Shown: positions 46,425-56,724 of the stretch, one piece after another
Layout: each line of letters starts with the position of its first letter
Position numbering within the stretch: the first letter of the stretch is position 1
Origin: Megamerina dolium
Taxonomy: Eukaryota > Arthropoda > Insecta > Diptera > Megamerinidae
Assembly: GCA_963854835.1 (NCBI GenBank)
Contig: OY978530.1
Coordinates: forward strand, 22,762,937 to 22,826,936
Length of the DNA stretch: 64,000 bases
Reading direction: 5' to 3'
Position numbers and translations under genes: made by a program
The notes under the pieces: generated by a model
What the model was told of the DNA's origin: nothing
The model's input: the letters and a program-made list of their open reading frames with translations, nothing else
Database searches by the model: none

Positions 46425-46841
46425 CTGGTTACTCATCACTATTGTGACTGACACTATTGGCAGCATCGAACCGAATGTCAACAAAAAGAAATAAGCGATA
46501 ACCAGAAAAAGCCAACGAGAAAGTAAGAGAAGAATCTCGATAAAGGAAGATTCTGGGGTGTTGCCAACAGAGTATAAATAGAGCCAGTGTTGAGAAGTGA
46601 CAATCAATCGAATTCCGAACGTGACTGCGCAAACATCTATACAGAGGCAAAAGTTGCTAGTACATTCAAGTGTTATTGTAAATAGTTGATTGTAAGCAGT
46701 TGATTGTACATAGAGATTATAAATAAATTCTTGCTTTATATAGTTGTATAAAGTAAGTGTTGCAGTTATAATTAACAGAATCCAGTGATCGAACAAGGTA
46801 ATTCAAATAGAATTAAACGCTCACAGAATAAAAACGTAACA
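46425..46841 (+). repeat. Gypsy plus element, 5' LTR
   Basis: Starts ACGATAGCTGGTTACTCATC, lacking the first dozen bases of the LTR, and ends AAAAACGTAACA at 46841. TATA box TATAAATA at 46573-46580. AATAAA signals lie near 46722 and 46827. The LTRs at 45995 and 46425 face away from each other and would drive divergent transcripts. Confidence 0.9.
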
Positions 46842-46842
46842 A

Positions 46843-46859
46843 TTGGTGTCAGAAGTGGG
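46843..46859 (+). promoter_or_regulatory. tRNA primer binding site of plus gypsy
   Basis: TTGGTGTCAGAAGTGGG, one base after the 5' LTR; same as in the minus element. Confidence 0.8.
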
Positions 46860-46870
46860 ATTCTGTAAAG

Positions 46871-47905
46871 ATGGTGAAAATTGACCAACTAAAAGTGGAC
46901 CAGCTTAAAAAGCTGTTGGTAGAGATGAATCTGTCGTCATCAGGTGCAAAGGCGGAACTGCTGGTGAGGCTGAGGCAAGCTATTGAGGCTAAGGGAATTA
47001 ATGTAGAAGAACATGAGTTCTTTGAGGAAGCCGATATACAAGCAGTTGTGCACGCTGAGGAAGAGAGCAAAATAGATTCGAGTGGTCAACTCATGGAATT
47101 TATGAAATCCATGATGCAACAACAGCTACAAGAAAATGCGTCTCGCCAAGAAAACGCTATGGGAGAATTCCAGAAAACAATTGACTCCAAGCTTCAAGAA
47201 CATTCGGCTGAATTGCGTATGGGAATCCAAGAAGGTTCGTCTCGCCAAGAAAACTTCATTGGAGAATTCCAGAAGACAATTAACTACAAACTTCAAGAAA
47301 TTTCTGCGGCTATTAATGAGAAAGTGGCAGAACTAAAAGAACATGTAGATGAAATTTCCGGAGCCGTTAATGAAAAGGTTACAGATCTGAAGGAACATGT
47401 AGATGATTTGGAAGATAAGTTCGAGAAATTACAGCACGATCTCAACCAACTAAAAATAAATGGACCGGCCACATCAGTGATTCGAGATTCAAGCACAATC
47501 AAACTAAAGCCACCAACATTTGACGGAAGCACGCCATTCAATATCTTCAAGCTTCAATTCGAGACAACAGCTTCGAAGAATCAATGGGATGATAGCGACA
47601 AGACTGCTGCTTTAATAGTCGCATTAAAAGGTAATGCTTCCGAGGTGTTACAGATGATTCCAGAGAAAGATCGTGGTAGCTATCAGTCACTGATGGACAC
47701 ACTCCAGCGAAAATATGGAAATGAATACAAGAGTCAATTACATCGAGTGGAATTGAGATCGCGAGTGCAACGGAGTAATGAGAGCCTTCAGGAATTCGCT
47801 TCCGATATTGAGCGCTTATGTCATCTAGCGTTCTCCGGTAATTCGGAAGAGTTCGTCGAAAAAATAAAAATAGAGGCATTCATAGATGGCATACGTGGAA
47901 CCTAA
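46871..47905 (+). CDS. Gypsy gag, C-terminally truncated
   Basis: 344 codons from the first ATG after the PBS. SAP-like N-terminus (LKKLLVEMNLSSSGAKAELL), coiled coil with two repeated segments (QENAMGEFQKTIDSKLQEHS and QENFIGEFQKTINYKLQEIS), then the capsid-like region (KLKPPTFDGSTPFNIFKLQF, QRKYGNEYKSQLHRVELRSR) to IEAFIDGIRGT and stop. The zinc knuckles and most of the protease are deleted at about 47900. Gag would form particles and package RNA; without the knuckles packaging would be impaired (inference). Confidence 0.9.
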   Translation: MVKIDQLKVDQLKKLLVEMNLSSSGAKAELLVRLRQAIEAKGINVEEHEFFEEADIQAVVHAEEESKIDSSGQLMEFMKSMMQQQLQENASRQENAMGEFQKTIDSKLQEHSAELRMGIQEGSSRQENFIGEFQKTINYKLQEISAAINEKVAELKEHVDEISGAVNEKVTDLKEHVDDLEDKFEKLQHDLNQLKINGPATSVIRDSSTIKLKPPTFDGSTPFNIFKLQFETTASKNQWDDSDKTAALIVALKGNASEVLQMIPEKDRGSYQSLMDTLQRKYGNEYKSQLHRVELRSRVQRSNESLQEFASDIERLCHLAFSGNSEEFVEKIKIEAFIDGIRGT

Positions 47906-47923
47906 AGAAATGGAATAGTACCT

Positions 47924-50833
47924 GTGCGAATGTTAAATCCAACTAATACATCTACAGTTGTGAAGAAAGGAATGGTGATTGGCCATTGCCAGGAAGTTAC
48001 TGCCGTAGTAGACTGCGAAAAGGGTTTGTCGATAAAAAGTGGAAGATTAGGTGTGCTTACCAACCAGCAAAAAGAAAAGGCTTTACAACTATTGGAGAAG
48101 TTCAATCTTCAATAGTTCAATCTTTTCTTCAAATGGAAAAACTGGAGGACGGACAACCATCGTGAAGCATTACATTTACACCGGTGATTCTAGACCAATT
48201 CGTCAAACACCACGACGAGTTCCATTGGCCAAAAAAGACGAAGCCATTAAGCTGATTTCCGATATGCAGAAACAAGGTGTTATTGAACCATCAGTGAGTC
48301 CATGGAGTTCACCAGTTGTGCTGGTAAAGAAGAAGGATGGAAGAATTCGATTCTGTGTGGATTACACAAAGCTAAATGATATTACGAAAAAAGACAGCTA
48401 TCCACTGCCAAGAATCGATGACACTCTGGACACACTATCTGGTGCGAAGTGGTTCTCAACTCTTGATTTGCAAAGTGGCTACTGGCAAGTAGAACTTGGT
48501 AAGGAAGACAAAGAGAAAACAGCTTTCAGTATTGGCGATGGTCTATGGCAATTTACAGTCATGCATTTGGTTTATGCAATGCGCCAGCTACTTTCGAACG
48601 TTTGATGGAGCGTGTACTCAGAGGACTACACTGGAAAACGTGTTTGGTGTACCTCGGTGACATTATCGTGATGGGGAAAGATTTTAACGACCACCTGGAA
48701 AAGTTGAAAAAAGTATTTGAGCGTATACAATTAGCAGGGCTTAAACTGAATATGAAAAAGTGTTCACCCTTCAGGCGAGAAGTTAAATATCTGGGTCATA
48801 AAGTAACGACAGAAGGGGTACATACCGACGAGGAGAAAGTAGCAGCAGTACAAGAATGGCCTATTCCGTCGAATCTTCACGAGTTAAGGAGCTTCCTAGG
48901 CTTATGCACCTACTGTAGACGATTTGTTCCTGGATTTGCAAACATCGCCAGCAGTCTGCATGAGTTAACAAGAAAGAACAAACCATTTGTATGGGGCTAA
49001 GACCAACAGAAAGCATTCGAACAACTGAAAGAAAAACTCTGTTCAGCACCAGTATTAGCGCATCTAGTACCTGGACAAAAGTTTGTGTTGGACACAGATG
49101 CGAGTGGCTATGGAATAGGTGGTGTGCTCTCTCAGATCATAGATGGGCAAGAAAAAGTAATAGCATACTACAGTAAAATCTTGTCGAAGCCAGAAAGAAA
49201 CTACTGTGTCACACGAAGAGAGTTGCTCGCAATACTGGAATGTGTAAAGTATTTCCATAAATACTTGTACGGCCAGTCATTTCATCTAAGAACTGACCAC
49301 GCAGCGCGAAGGTGGTTATTACAATTTAAAAACCCAGAAGGACAATTGGCGCGCTGGATTGAAAGGCTGCAGAGTTATGATATTACCATCGAATATCGTA
49401 AAGGAGGACATCACGGCAACGCGGATGCTCTATCTCGTCGTCCTTGCAAAATGCAATGTAAACATTGTTCTCGAGTGGAAAGCAAGGAGCACATTGTCGA
49501 CATACGACTTACGAATATATTGCCGGAGGAGTCATGGACCACCGAACGAGTGCAAGAAGATCAGCGGAACGACCCAGATCTCGTAAAGATTATGGAATAC
49601 AAGGAGCATGGCATACGTCCAGATTGGCAAGAAATGGCTAATGAGAGTCCAATAGCAAAGGCATACTGGGCGCAGTGGCAAAGCCTGCACTTACGAGACG
49701 GATGTTTATTCAGAGCATGGGAAAGTGAAGATGGAAAAATCACTAATGTTCTTCTAGCGGTACCCAAGGCAAGAATAAATGAAGTGATAGCTGAGTATCA
49801 CAATGCCTCCAGTGGAGGGCATTTGGGAATTACCAAAACCGTCGAGAAAATAAAGAAACGATTTTATTGGGTTGGATGTCATGACCATGTCGCTGATTGG
49901 ATTCAGAAGTGTAAGCAATGTGCAATGGCAAAAGGTTCCACTAAGAAAAATCGTGGTAAGATGCACCAATACACCGTGAGTGCTCCATTTGAGCGAATCG
50001 CTATGGACATAGCTGGGCCATTTCCAATAAGCAACGCAGGAAACAAGTATGTTCTGGTGGTTATAGATTACTTCAGTAAATGGCCTGAAGTATACCCCAT
50101 TCCAAATCAAGAAGCTAGTACAGTTGCGGATGTATTCGTCAACCAATGGATTACTCGTTTTGGTGTACCGATGGAGTTACACTCAGACCAAGGTCGAAAT
50201 TTCGAATGAGTTGTATTCCAAGAGATATGCCGTATGCTGGGTATATACAAAACCCGTACAACACCTTTGCATCCACAATCTGATGGCATGGTAGAACGAT
50301 TTAACCGTACCTTGGAGGAATATTTGAGAAAAGTCGTAGATAAATACCAAAAAGACTGGGATGTACATATACCAATTTTCCTCATGGCATATCGATGCGC
50401 ACAACATGATACGACGGCTACTACACCGGCAATGGCAATTTTTGGAAACGAGTTAAGACTGCCAGCTGATTTAAAATTTGGAGTTTTAACACCAACGAGA
50501 TCAACCGAAGGTAATTATACTAGCGAAAAGCGGGAACAGTTGGATGAAGTACATCAGTTCATCAGAGAGCGGATGATAAGCGATAAGATGAAGGCCAGGT
50601 ATGACTTGAAAGCAAATTCGAAAGGGTTCTATGAAGGAGAGCTTGTAATGCTTCATAATCCACAACGAAAGAAAGGCCTGTCCCCTAAACTACAGACTCA
50701 TTGGGAAGGACCATATGAGATTAAATCAAAGATAAATGACGTAGTGTATCGTATTCAACTTTCCTGGAATAAAAGAGCAAAGTTTAAAGTAGTGCACTTG
50801 GAGCGACTTGCGCCATATCGGGGGGAAGTATAA
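47924..50833 (+). pseudogene. Gypsy pol, interrupted
   Basis: Begins inside or just after the protease (RMLNPTNTSTVVKKGMVIGH). The RT frame 48051-48605 has SPWSSPVVLVKKKDGRIRFC and AKWFSTLDLQSGYWQVEL (first Asp). A frameshift near 48560-48600 leads to FGLCNAPATFERLMERVL and YLGDIIV at 48649-48660, where the catalytic box should read YLDD, so the palm is mutated. A stop at 48998-49000 follows PFVWG. RNase H (LDTDASGYGIGGVLSQ, TDHAARRWLL, NADALSRR) and integrase (HHCC CKQCAMAKGSTKK; MDIAGPFPIS; ELHSDQGRNFE) run to a stop at 50207-50209 (TCA to TGA). The remainder 50234-50833 has MVERFNRTLEEYL and the C-terminal HWEGPYEI and VVHLERLAPYRGEV. No env frame is present. Confidence 0.9.
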
Positions 50834-50871
50834 AGACTTGTTCGGGACGAACAATGTTAGGAATAGGGCAG

Positions 50872-51141
50872 TGTAACGAGTATGGATGGTTGGTTATTCA
50901 TCACTAATTGTGAATGGCACGAATATTGATAGCATCGAAACGAATGTCAACAAAAAGAAATAGGCGATAACCAAAACAAGCCAATGAGATAGAAAGAGAA
51001 GAATCTCGATAAAGGAAGATTCTGGGGTGTTGCCAACAGAGTATAAATAGAGCCAGTGTTGAGAAGTGAAAATCAATCGAATACCGAACGTGACTGCGCT
51101 AACATCTATACAAAGGCAAAAGTTGCTAGTACATTAAAGTG
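50872..51141 (+). repeat. Gypsy plus element, truncated 3' LTR
   Basis: Starts TGTAACGAGTATGGATGG and breaks off after CTAGTACATTAAAGTG. Compared with the 5' LTR at 46425 it is clearly more diverged and matches the relic LTR at 1730 better (GGTTATTCATCACTAATTGT). TATA at 51042-51049. Confidence 0.88.
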
Positions 51142-51144
51142 CAT

Positions 51145-53640
51145 CATAATGCCACATGTGATTTACTACACTGCCTTAAGGTAGTTTTGCCGTCAGGACG
51201 TAGTTGCAGTCAAATTCAAATATCGCAATATGGGAAGTGTAGTTGAAACTGTAGTGGCTTCGACTTACTTGCCATATGATGCCTTAGCGCCACCTCCACC
51301 CAAAAAATGTTTGGACGTGGTGCTATTTACGGAATCCAGCAATTTGGGACTAATAGTGGGATGTGATGCAAATTCACAGAACACTATTGGGGGTTACAGT
51401 AAATGCAACTACAGGGGAACCAAATTGCTGGACTACTTACTGTCTCAATGACTAATCATACATAATGTTGGCTACAGCCCGAATTTGTGATTGGCAGGGG
51501 ATAGGAAGTCATTGATCTGACTCTATCAAATAGCTTTATAGCAGACAATATCAGTGGTTCGCGAGTCCTAGATTATATCTTATTGTCGGACCTCGAACCT
51601 CGAATATATAGAGTTTGACCTTGCGGTTGAACTTGATATGGTTCCTGCAGATCGAAACCCTCGTAGAGTGGATTGGAAACGATATTGCAGTCTTCTCGAA
51701 GAAAGGATTAGAGTCGTTTCAAAGTTCCGGACCATACAATCTATTGAGGAAGCATCTACGTCTTTAGGGCGAGTCTTAATCGATTGTTATGAGATGGAGT
51801 ATCCGGAACGAAGAAATAGACAAGGTAATGCCGTCCCTTTGTGAAAAGCCGAGCTTACGAAACTTTGTAAAAAATCTAAGAAACTTTTAAATCGGGCACT
51901 TAAAACCCGGTTGAAAGCTGACTGGCACAACTACTGTCAGTTCCAGAAATTATATAAGAAGACAGTGAATACCTCTAAGCAGAACTCTTACAGAGATTTA
52001 CGTAATGAGGTACCTGATCAAAAAAGAACGTTTAGGCTGTGCAGAGTTTTTCATAAGGACCAAACTGCCAGACTGGACTCTCTTCTGAAACCTGATTGTA
52101 CCTATACGTGCTCGAAGTCAGAGGTCAATGATATACTTCTATCAACATGTTTCCAGGGTTGTAGAATTACCTCTCCACAGGCTGTCACCCTGACCACTGA
52201 CATATTACGTTCGGCAGCCACCAGGCTTGATTTTTTTATAGCTCGAAGGATAGTTATTGATGAAACGATAAGATGTGCCTTTTCATCATTCAGCGACTTT
52301 AAGTCTCCAGGACCCGATGGCGTTTATCCAATCATGCTAAAGAAAGGCGAGGCTATTCCGGTGAGAATCCTGAAAAGGATCTTAACTGCATATCTCGCCC
52401 ATGGGTATACCCCACACATGTGGCGCTCTGTCAAGGTAGTATATATTCTTAAGGGATGACTACTCCTTGGCAAAACTTTCAGGCCTATAAGCTTGACTTC
52501 GTTCCTGCCTAAAAGTCTGGAGCGCATGGTTGAGAAGAATATTAGAGCGGAGGTACTTAGCCGGGATCCCTTAAGTGGAAGGTCCTGTGAATCAGCTCTT
52601 CACGACTGTGTCACCAAAGTGAAGAGAGGGCTGGAAGCAGGTATTTGCACTCTGGGGCTATTTGTTGACACTGAGGGCGCTTTTGATAACCTTCATTTCC
52701 ATGCGCTGCTCAGCCAGACGGCATGGTGTTGATAAAGTCGTTACTAGATGGTTTTCGATATGCTATCCAAACCGCTGCTTATGACAGGGGGAGAACACAA
52801 TGATAGCGTCACGGTTGAGGTTAACAACGACAATACCCCCACGAAGGTGCATTTTCTCTTCTTCTTTGGTGGTTGTTTTGGACTCTCTTTTAATTGAGCT
52901 GCATAACTTTGGAATGCATGTTCAAGTGTATGCTGTTGAGAGTGTATGCTCTCTCTGTGAATCCAGGTAAAAGTACACTTGTTCTCTTTACCAGAAAAGC
53001 AAACCATATGGCTTATTTCTGCTAAACTTAAAAGGGGTGATCTTGCAGCTGTCTTCTGAAGTTAAATATTTGGGAGTCATCCTAAATAATAAGCTTTCTT
53101 AGAAGATTCATGTTGAGCAGGAATCCTCTAAAGCACTAAAAGTTTTCTGGCAGTGCAGGAGGGCTTTTGGCAAAACTTGGGGTTTGAAACCGGCAATGGT
53201 GCATTGGATGTACACCTGTAAAATCAGACCAATTGGTACGTATGCGTCCGTGGTCTGGTGGCTCAGAACTATGGTTAAATTCTCTACTTCTTCTCTGAAC
53301 AGACTACAAAGAAGTATATGGCTTGACATTACTGATACTGTGAGCACCATCTCTGGTGATGCTCTAAATGCCTTACTTGATTTGCTTCCATTGGATCTTC
53401 AGATTCGGAAGGAAGCGATGAAAGCGGCGTTCAGACTTAAAACTTACGAAGTCTGGGATGACGGAGCTAATATGCGACACAGGTAGAAATGCCACCAGCT
53501 ATTGGAGCAGTGCCCACTGTTTCCACTGCCCGTGGACAATAGTGTGGCCCATATATGCTTTGGATGTAGATTTGAGGTTATTTTCCCGAAACGAGATCTA
53601 TAGTTAAGTCCAGAGGCTCTGCTAAAGGGAATGCCATATT
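51145..53640 (+). pseudogene. LOA-like LINE, decayed ORF2
   Basis: Starts flush against the broken LTR. Endonuclease text: STYLPYDALAPPPPKKCLDV, LIVGCDANSQNTIGG and NYRGTKLLDYLLSQ (51230-51451). RT: FSDFKSPGPDGVYPIML (52295), FRPISLTSFLPKSLERMVEK (52478-52550), GRSCESALHDCVTKVKRGL, GLFVDTEGAFDN with the first catalytic Asp (about 52655-52700), then a broken palm. C-terminal part: TWGLKPAMVHWMY, IGTYASVVWW and DLLPLDLQIRKEAMKAAFRL (53170-53486). At least six stops or frameshifts. The domain wording fits the LOA/I group; an RNase H was not seen before the end. Confidence 0.8.
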
Positions 53641-53649
53641 TTCTACACT

Positions 53650-54160
53650 GACAATTTTAAAACCTAGACCATTCACAATCTACACAACAACAGAAAATGG
53701 AAGAAATGCGATATAAAATATATTATGTGCATAATGTATCTACCTGTATAATTTAACGTTAAGTACATCGGTACTTCTTAGAGATACTTTAAAATTGCCG
53801 ATCGCTTGAGCCTGACAAAAGATTAGGACGTGAAACTTATGAAATAGTAGAACTAGTTCCTTGAGGATTGTGATACTGAGAAGCCACATACGTCGCGAAC
53901 ATATTTCAATAAAGGTAATCCTGTGAATATTTTTGTTAATTTGCCATCACATGCGCCTATGTTAGTGTACATGGTGATTGGATCATTGCGAACAAGCAAA
54001 CATTTTACGGAAATTAAAAACTAATAGATCGGCAAAACTGTTTAAGATGTAGTAGTGTAGTGTATGGCACAAGAATATTGCGGAAAAATTCGCAAAAGAA
54101 ACATTTTGTTGGCATAGAGGGAAATATTGAATGGAAGTAATAAAAAAAATTCTTCTTTAT
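53650..54160. other. Spacer, nothing recognised
   Basis: AT-rich, no motif seen. Confidence 0.45.
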
Positions 54161-54164
54161 ACTA

Positions 54165-54840
54165 TGTGGACATAATAACTGATGGTCGATTTAGGCCGAA
54201 CATATAATGCAGCGCCAGTCTTCTCTGTTCTTTGCTTGCTGGAGTCAATTGGATAATAATGTTGAGGAAATCATACGATAGCGAATCACGTTGTCTGAAA
54301 TCCCGTTCGGCATTAAACGGAGGGGGAGGTCCTTCGCAATTTTCACTGCACACCGAGAGTTAAGCAGTGTCATTCTGCAAAGTCGAATGAGTTTTGCAGG
54401 TATACCAAATTCAGTCATAGTTGTGTAGAAGTAATCCCTTATCGGACTGTCGAAAGCGGTTTTATAATCGACGAATAGGTGATGTGTGTCGATCTGTTTT
54501 TCTTGGGTCTTTTCCAGGATTTGGCGTAGTGTGAAAATTTGGTCGACGGTAGATTTACCAGGTCTGAAGCCAGACTGATGAGGTCCAATCAGGTTGATCA
54601 TGGACTTTAATCTTTCGCACAATTCGCACGATAAAAGCTTGTATGCGATGCTCAGGAGACTTATGCTACGGTAGTTAGCGCTAATTGTAAAGTCTCCTTT
54701 CTTATGTATGGGGCAGATAACACTGAGACTCCAATCATCGGGCATGCTTTCGTCCGATCATATTCTGCTTATGATCATATTCTGCAGGTGAGCAGCTCAT
54801 CGCCGCCGGTCTTAAACAACTCGGCAGGCACAATATTCAC
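54165..54840 (-). pseudogene. RTE-like LINE, copy C (RT part)
   Basis: A 166-codon minus frame (54745-54245) with MPDDWSLSVICPIHKKGDF, SGFRPGKSTVDQIFTLRQIL, HHLFVDYKTAFDSP (catalytic Asp kept) and IPAKLIRLCRMTLLN. A frameshift near the RQGDSL motif (second frame 54353-54162) is followed by a jump to the 3' end (TCGATTTAGGCCGAACATAT), deleting the YADD and thumb. More diverged than copies A and B. Confidence 0.85.
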
Positions 54841-54848
54841 AAATAGCG

Positions 54849-55945
54849 ATGAATCGATACTCGTTAGAATATGGTCGAGTTAAAGCATTTCCGATCTCTG
54901 TCCCGTATAAGAAAGGAGATCCCACAATTTGCGCCAACTACCGTGAAATAAGTCTTCTTAGCATCGCATACAAAGCTCTATCGAGCGTACTGTGTGAAAG
55001 ATTGAAGTCTACGGTTAACAACCTGATTGGATCCTATCAGTGTGGCTTCAGACCTGGTATATCTACAGTAGACCAGATTTTAACACTGCACCAAATCCTG
55101 AAAAGGACCCAATAAAACCAGATCGACACACACTACATATGTATTGATTATAAATCCCCTTTCGACTGTCCAGTAAGAGATTACGTATACACAACCATGT
55201 CTGAGTTCGGTAATCCTGCGCAGCTCATTCGTTCGCAGAATAACACTGTGCAACTCCCGTTGTGCAGTGAAGATTGGGAAGGACCTCTCCTCACCTTTTA
55301 CTATCGAACGGGGTTTCAGATAAGGTGATTAGTTATGGTGCGACTTTTTCAATCTTATTATGGAGAAATTAATTCGACCTTCGAATCTAGTACATAACGG
55401 CACTATTTTCAACAAAATAATAGGAATGACCACGCGAGTATTTAGTACAGCATTCTCAAAGTTGGAAAAAGAGTCGCGTCGAATGGGTCTCACCAAGAAC
55501 GAGGGCAAGACGAAGCGCCTAGTGTCAACAAACAAAGAGTATCGGCGTCTTGGACAGCACGCCATTGTTCATAACTACATTTTTAAAGTAGTGAAGGACT
55601 TTGTCTGTCTTTGAACCAGCACTACCACAGATTTTTGTACCTATTTGCGTTTGTGGAGAGCATCTTAAAAGGTATGTACAACCAACAGCTGTATGACCTT
55701 TATGCCGACACCGACATAGTAAAGCGCAATAAAATTCAGCGGCTGCGCTGGCCAGGTCATGTCGACAGAATGGAAGAACACACTCCGACGACGCAGAGGA
55801 GGCAAACCTATCCTTCGTTGGAAAGATCAAGTACTGAAGAACTTGAAAGCGCTTGGAATCTCTAACTTGCATCAACTAGCGAAGGAAAGAGTTGGCTCGC
55901 GAAGCATACTAGATTCGGCCTAAATCGATTTTCGGTTGTAATGGC
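54849..55945 (+). pseudogene. RTE-like LINE, copy D (RT part), opposite strand
   Basis: Plus-strand frames carry VPYKKGDPTICANYREISLL, YQCGFRPGISTVDQI (54849-55115) and NGTIFNKIIGMTTRVFSTAF. MGLTKNEGKTKRLVSTNKEY follows (55360-55614), then LYADTDIVKRNKIQRLRWPG (55611-55865). The 3' region contains CGGCCTAAATCGATTTTCGG. The YADD segment is lost in a deletion near 55430. Copies C and D face away from each other with almost no spacer. Confidence 0.82.
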
Positions 55946-56026
55946 CACACATTTTAACGGTAGGACACTTAGCTTTAAGCATAACTTGAGTGAAGATATA
56001 GGTATATGCGGTGGGCTGGTTTTTAC

Positions 56027-56088
56027 ACTTACTTACTTACTTACTTATGTGGCCATAACAACCGAATATCGATTTAGGCCGAAAATAC
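56027..56088 (-). mobile_element. RTE-like 3' stub (about 62 bp)
   Basis: (ACTT)n followed by TATGTGGCCATAACAACCGA and ATCGATTTAGGCCGAAAATA, identical in order to the last 60 bp of copy B including its (TAAG)n tail. It is an extreme 5' truncation that retains only the priming end. Confidence 0.85.
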
Positions 56089-56395
56089 ACTCATGACCGA
56101 AATCAGTGAGAAGGATTTAAACTTGCTGATTTAAGTTAACTAGGTATTTGTGGAAGGAAGGTATTACATCTTCCACTGGAAGAGCAAGAAGATTTACACT
56201 TGCTCTTTAGGAACTAAAACAACGTTGAACATTGCACTGAAATAAAATTGTCAAAACTCTAAGAATAAACTCTTTTTTGTGGAGACAGGACACTCTTTAT
56301 ATTGTAGTTGAACCCGGATAACCGCGAGCGCAGCTCAAGCTAAACGGAGTTCGTTAAAAGATAGGTAAGGGTTTTTTTGTGTTTCTCTGATTTAG

Positions 56396-56715
56396 GTTAG
56401 GTTATGTGGCTGCCCTCTCTCTGAGAGGACACACTTAGGCCAGAAGGGCCCATTAATTTAACTTAGTTAAATTAATTACATTATTATTAACTTATTTTAA
56501 CATTATTTTAACTTAGTTTTGTCTCAGAGCTCTTTTAAGAAGCATTCTTGGCAAATCGTTTCTGTCGGAAAAATTGCCAATTTTTGCCGACAGGTGGGCA
56601 CCGTTCGAAAGAATAATCTTTTCGATATTAAATTTTGTTATGCTTCAGCCAGGCATTGAACCCACGACCTACAGGTCAGAAGGCCAACGCACTAAACACT
56701 GAGCTACGGCACCCA
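56396..56715 (-). mobile_element. tRNA-derived SINE, copy 5 (full length, CCTAA tail)
   Basis: TSD CTGATTTAG at 56387-56395 and 56716-56724. On the minus strand it starts TGGGTGCCGTAGCTCAGTG, has a B-box-like GGTTCAATGCC (56652-56662), and ends GGCAGCCACATAACCTAACC like copy 3. An ATTA-rich expansion lies near 56450-56510 where other copies have the GGACAGTATTAGAAGGGACC part. About 320 bp. Confidence 0.87.
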
Positions 56716-56724
56716 CTGATTTAG

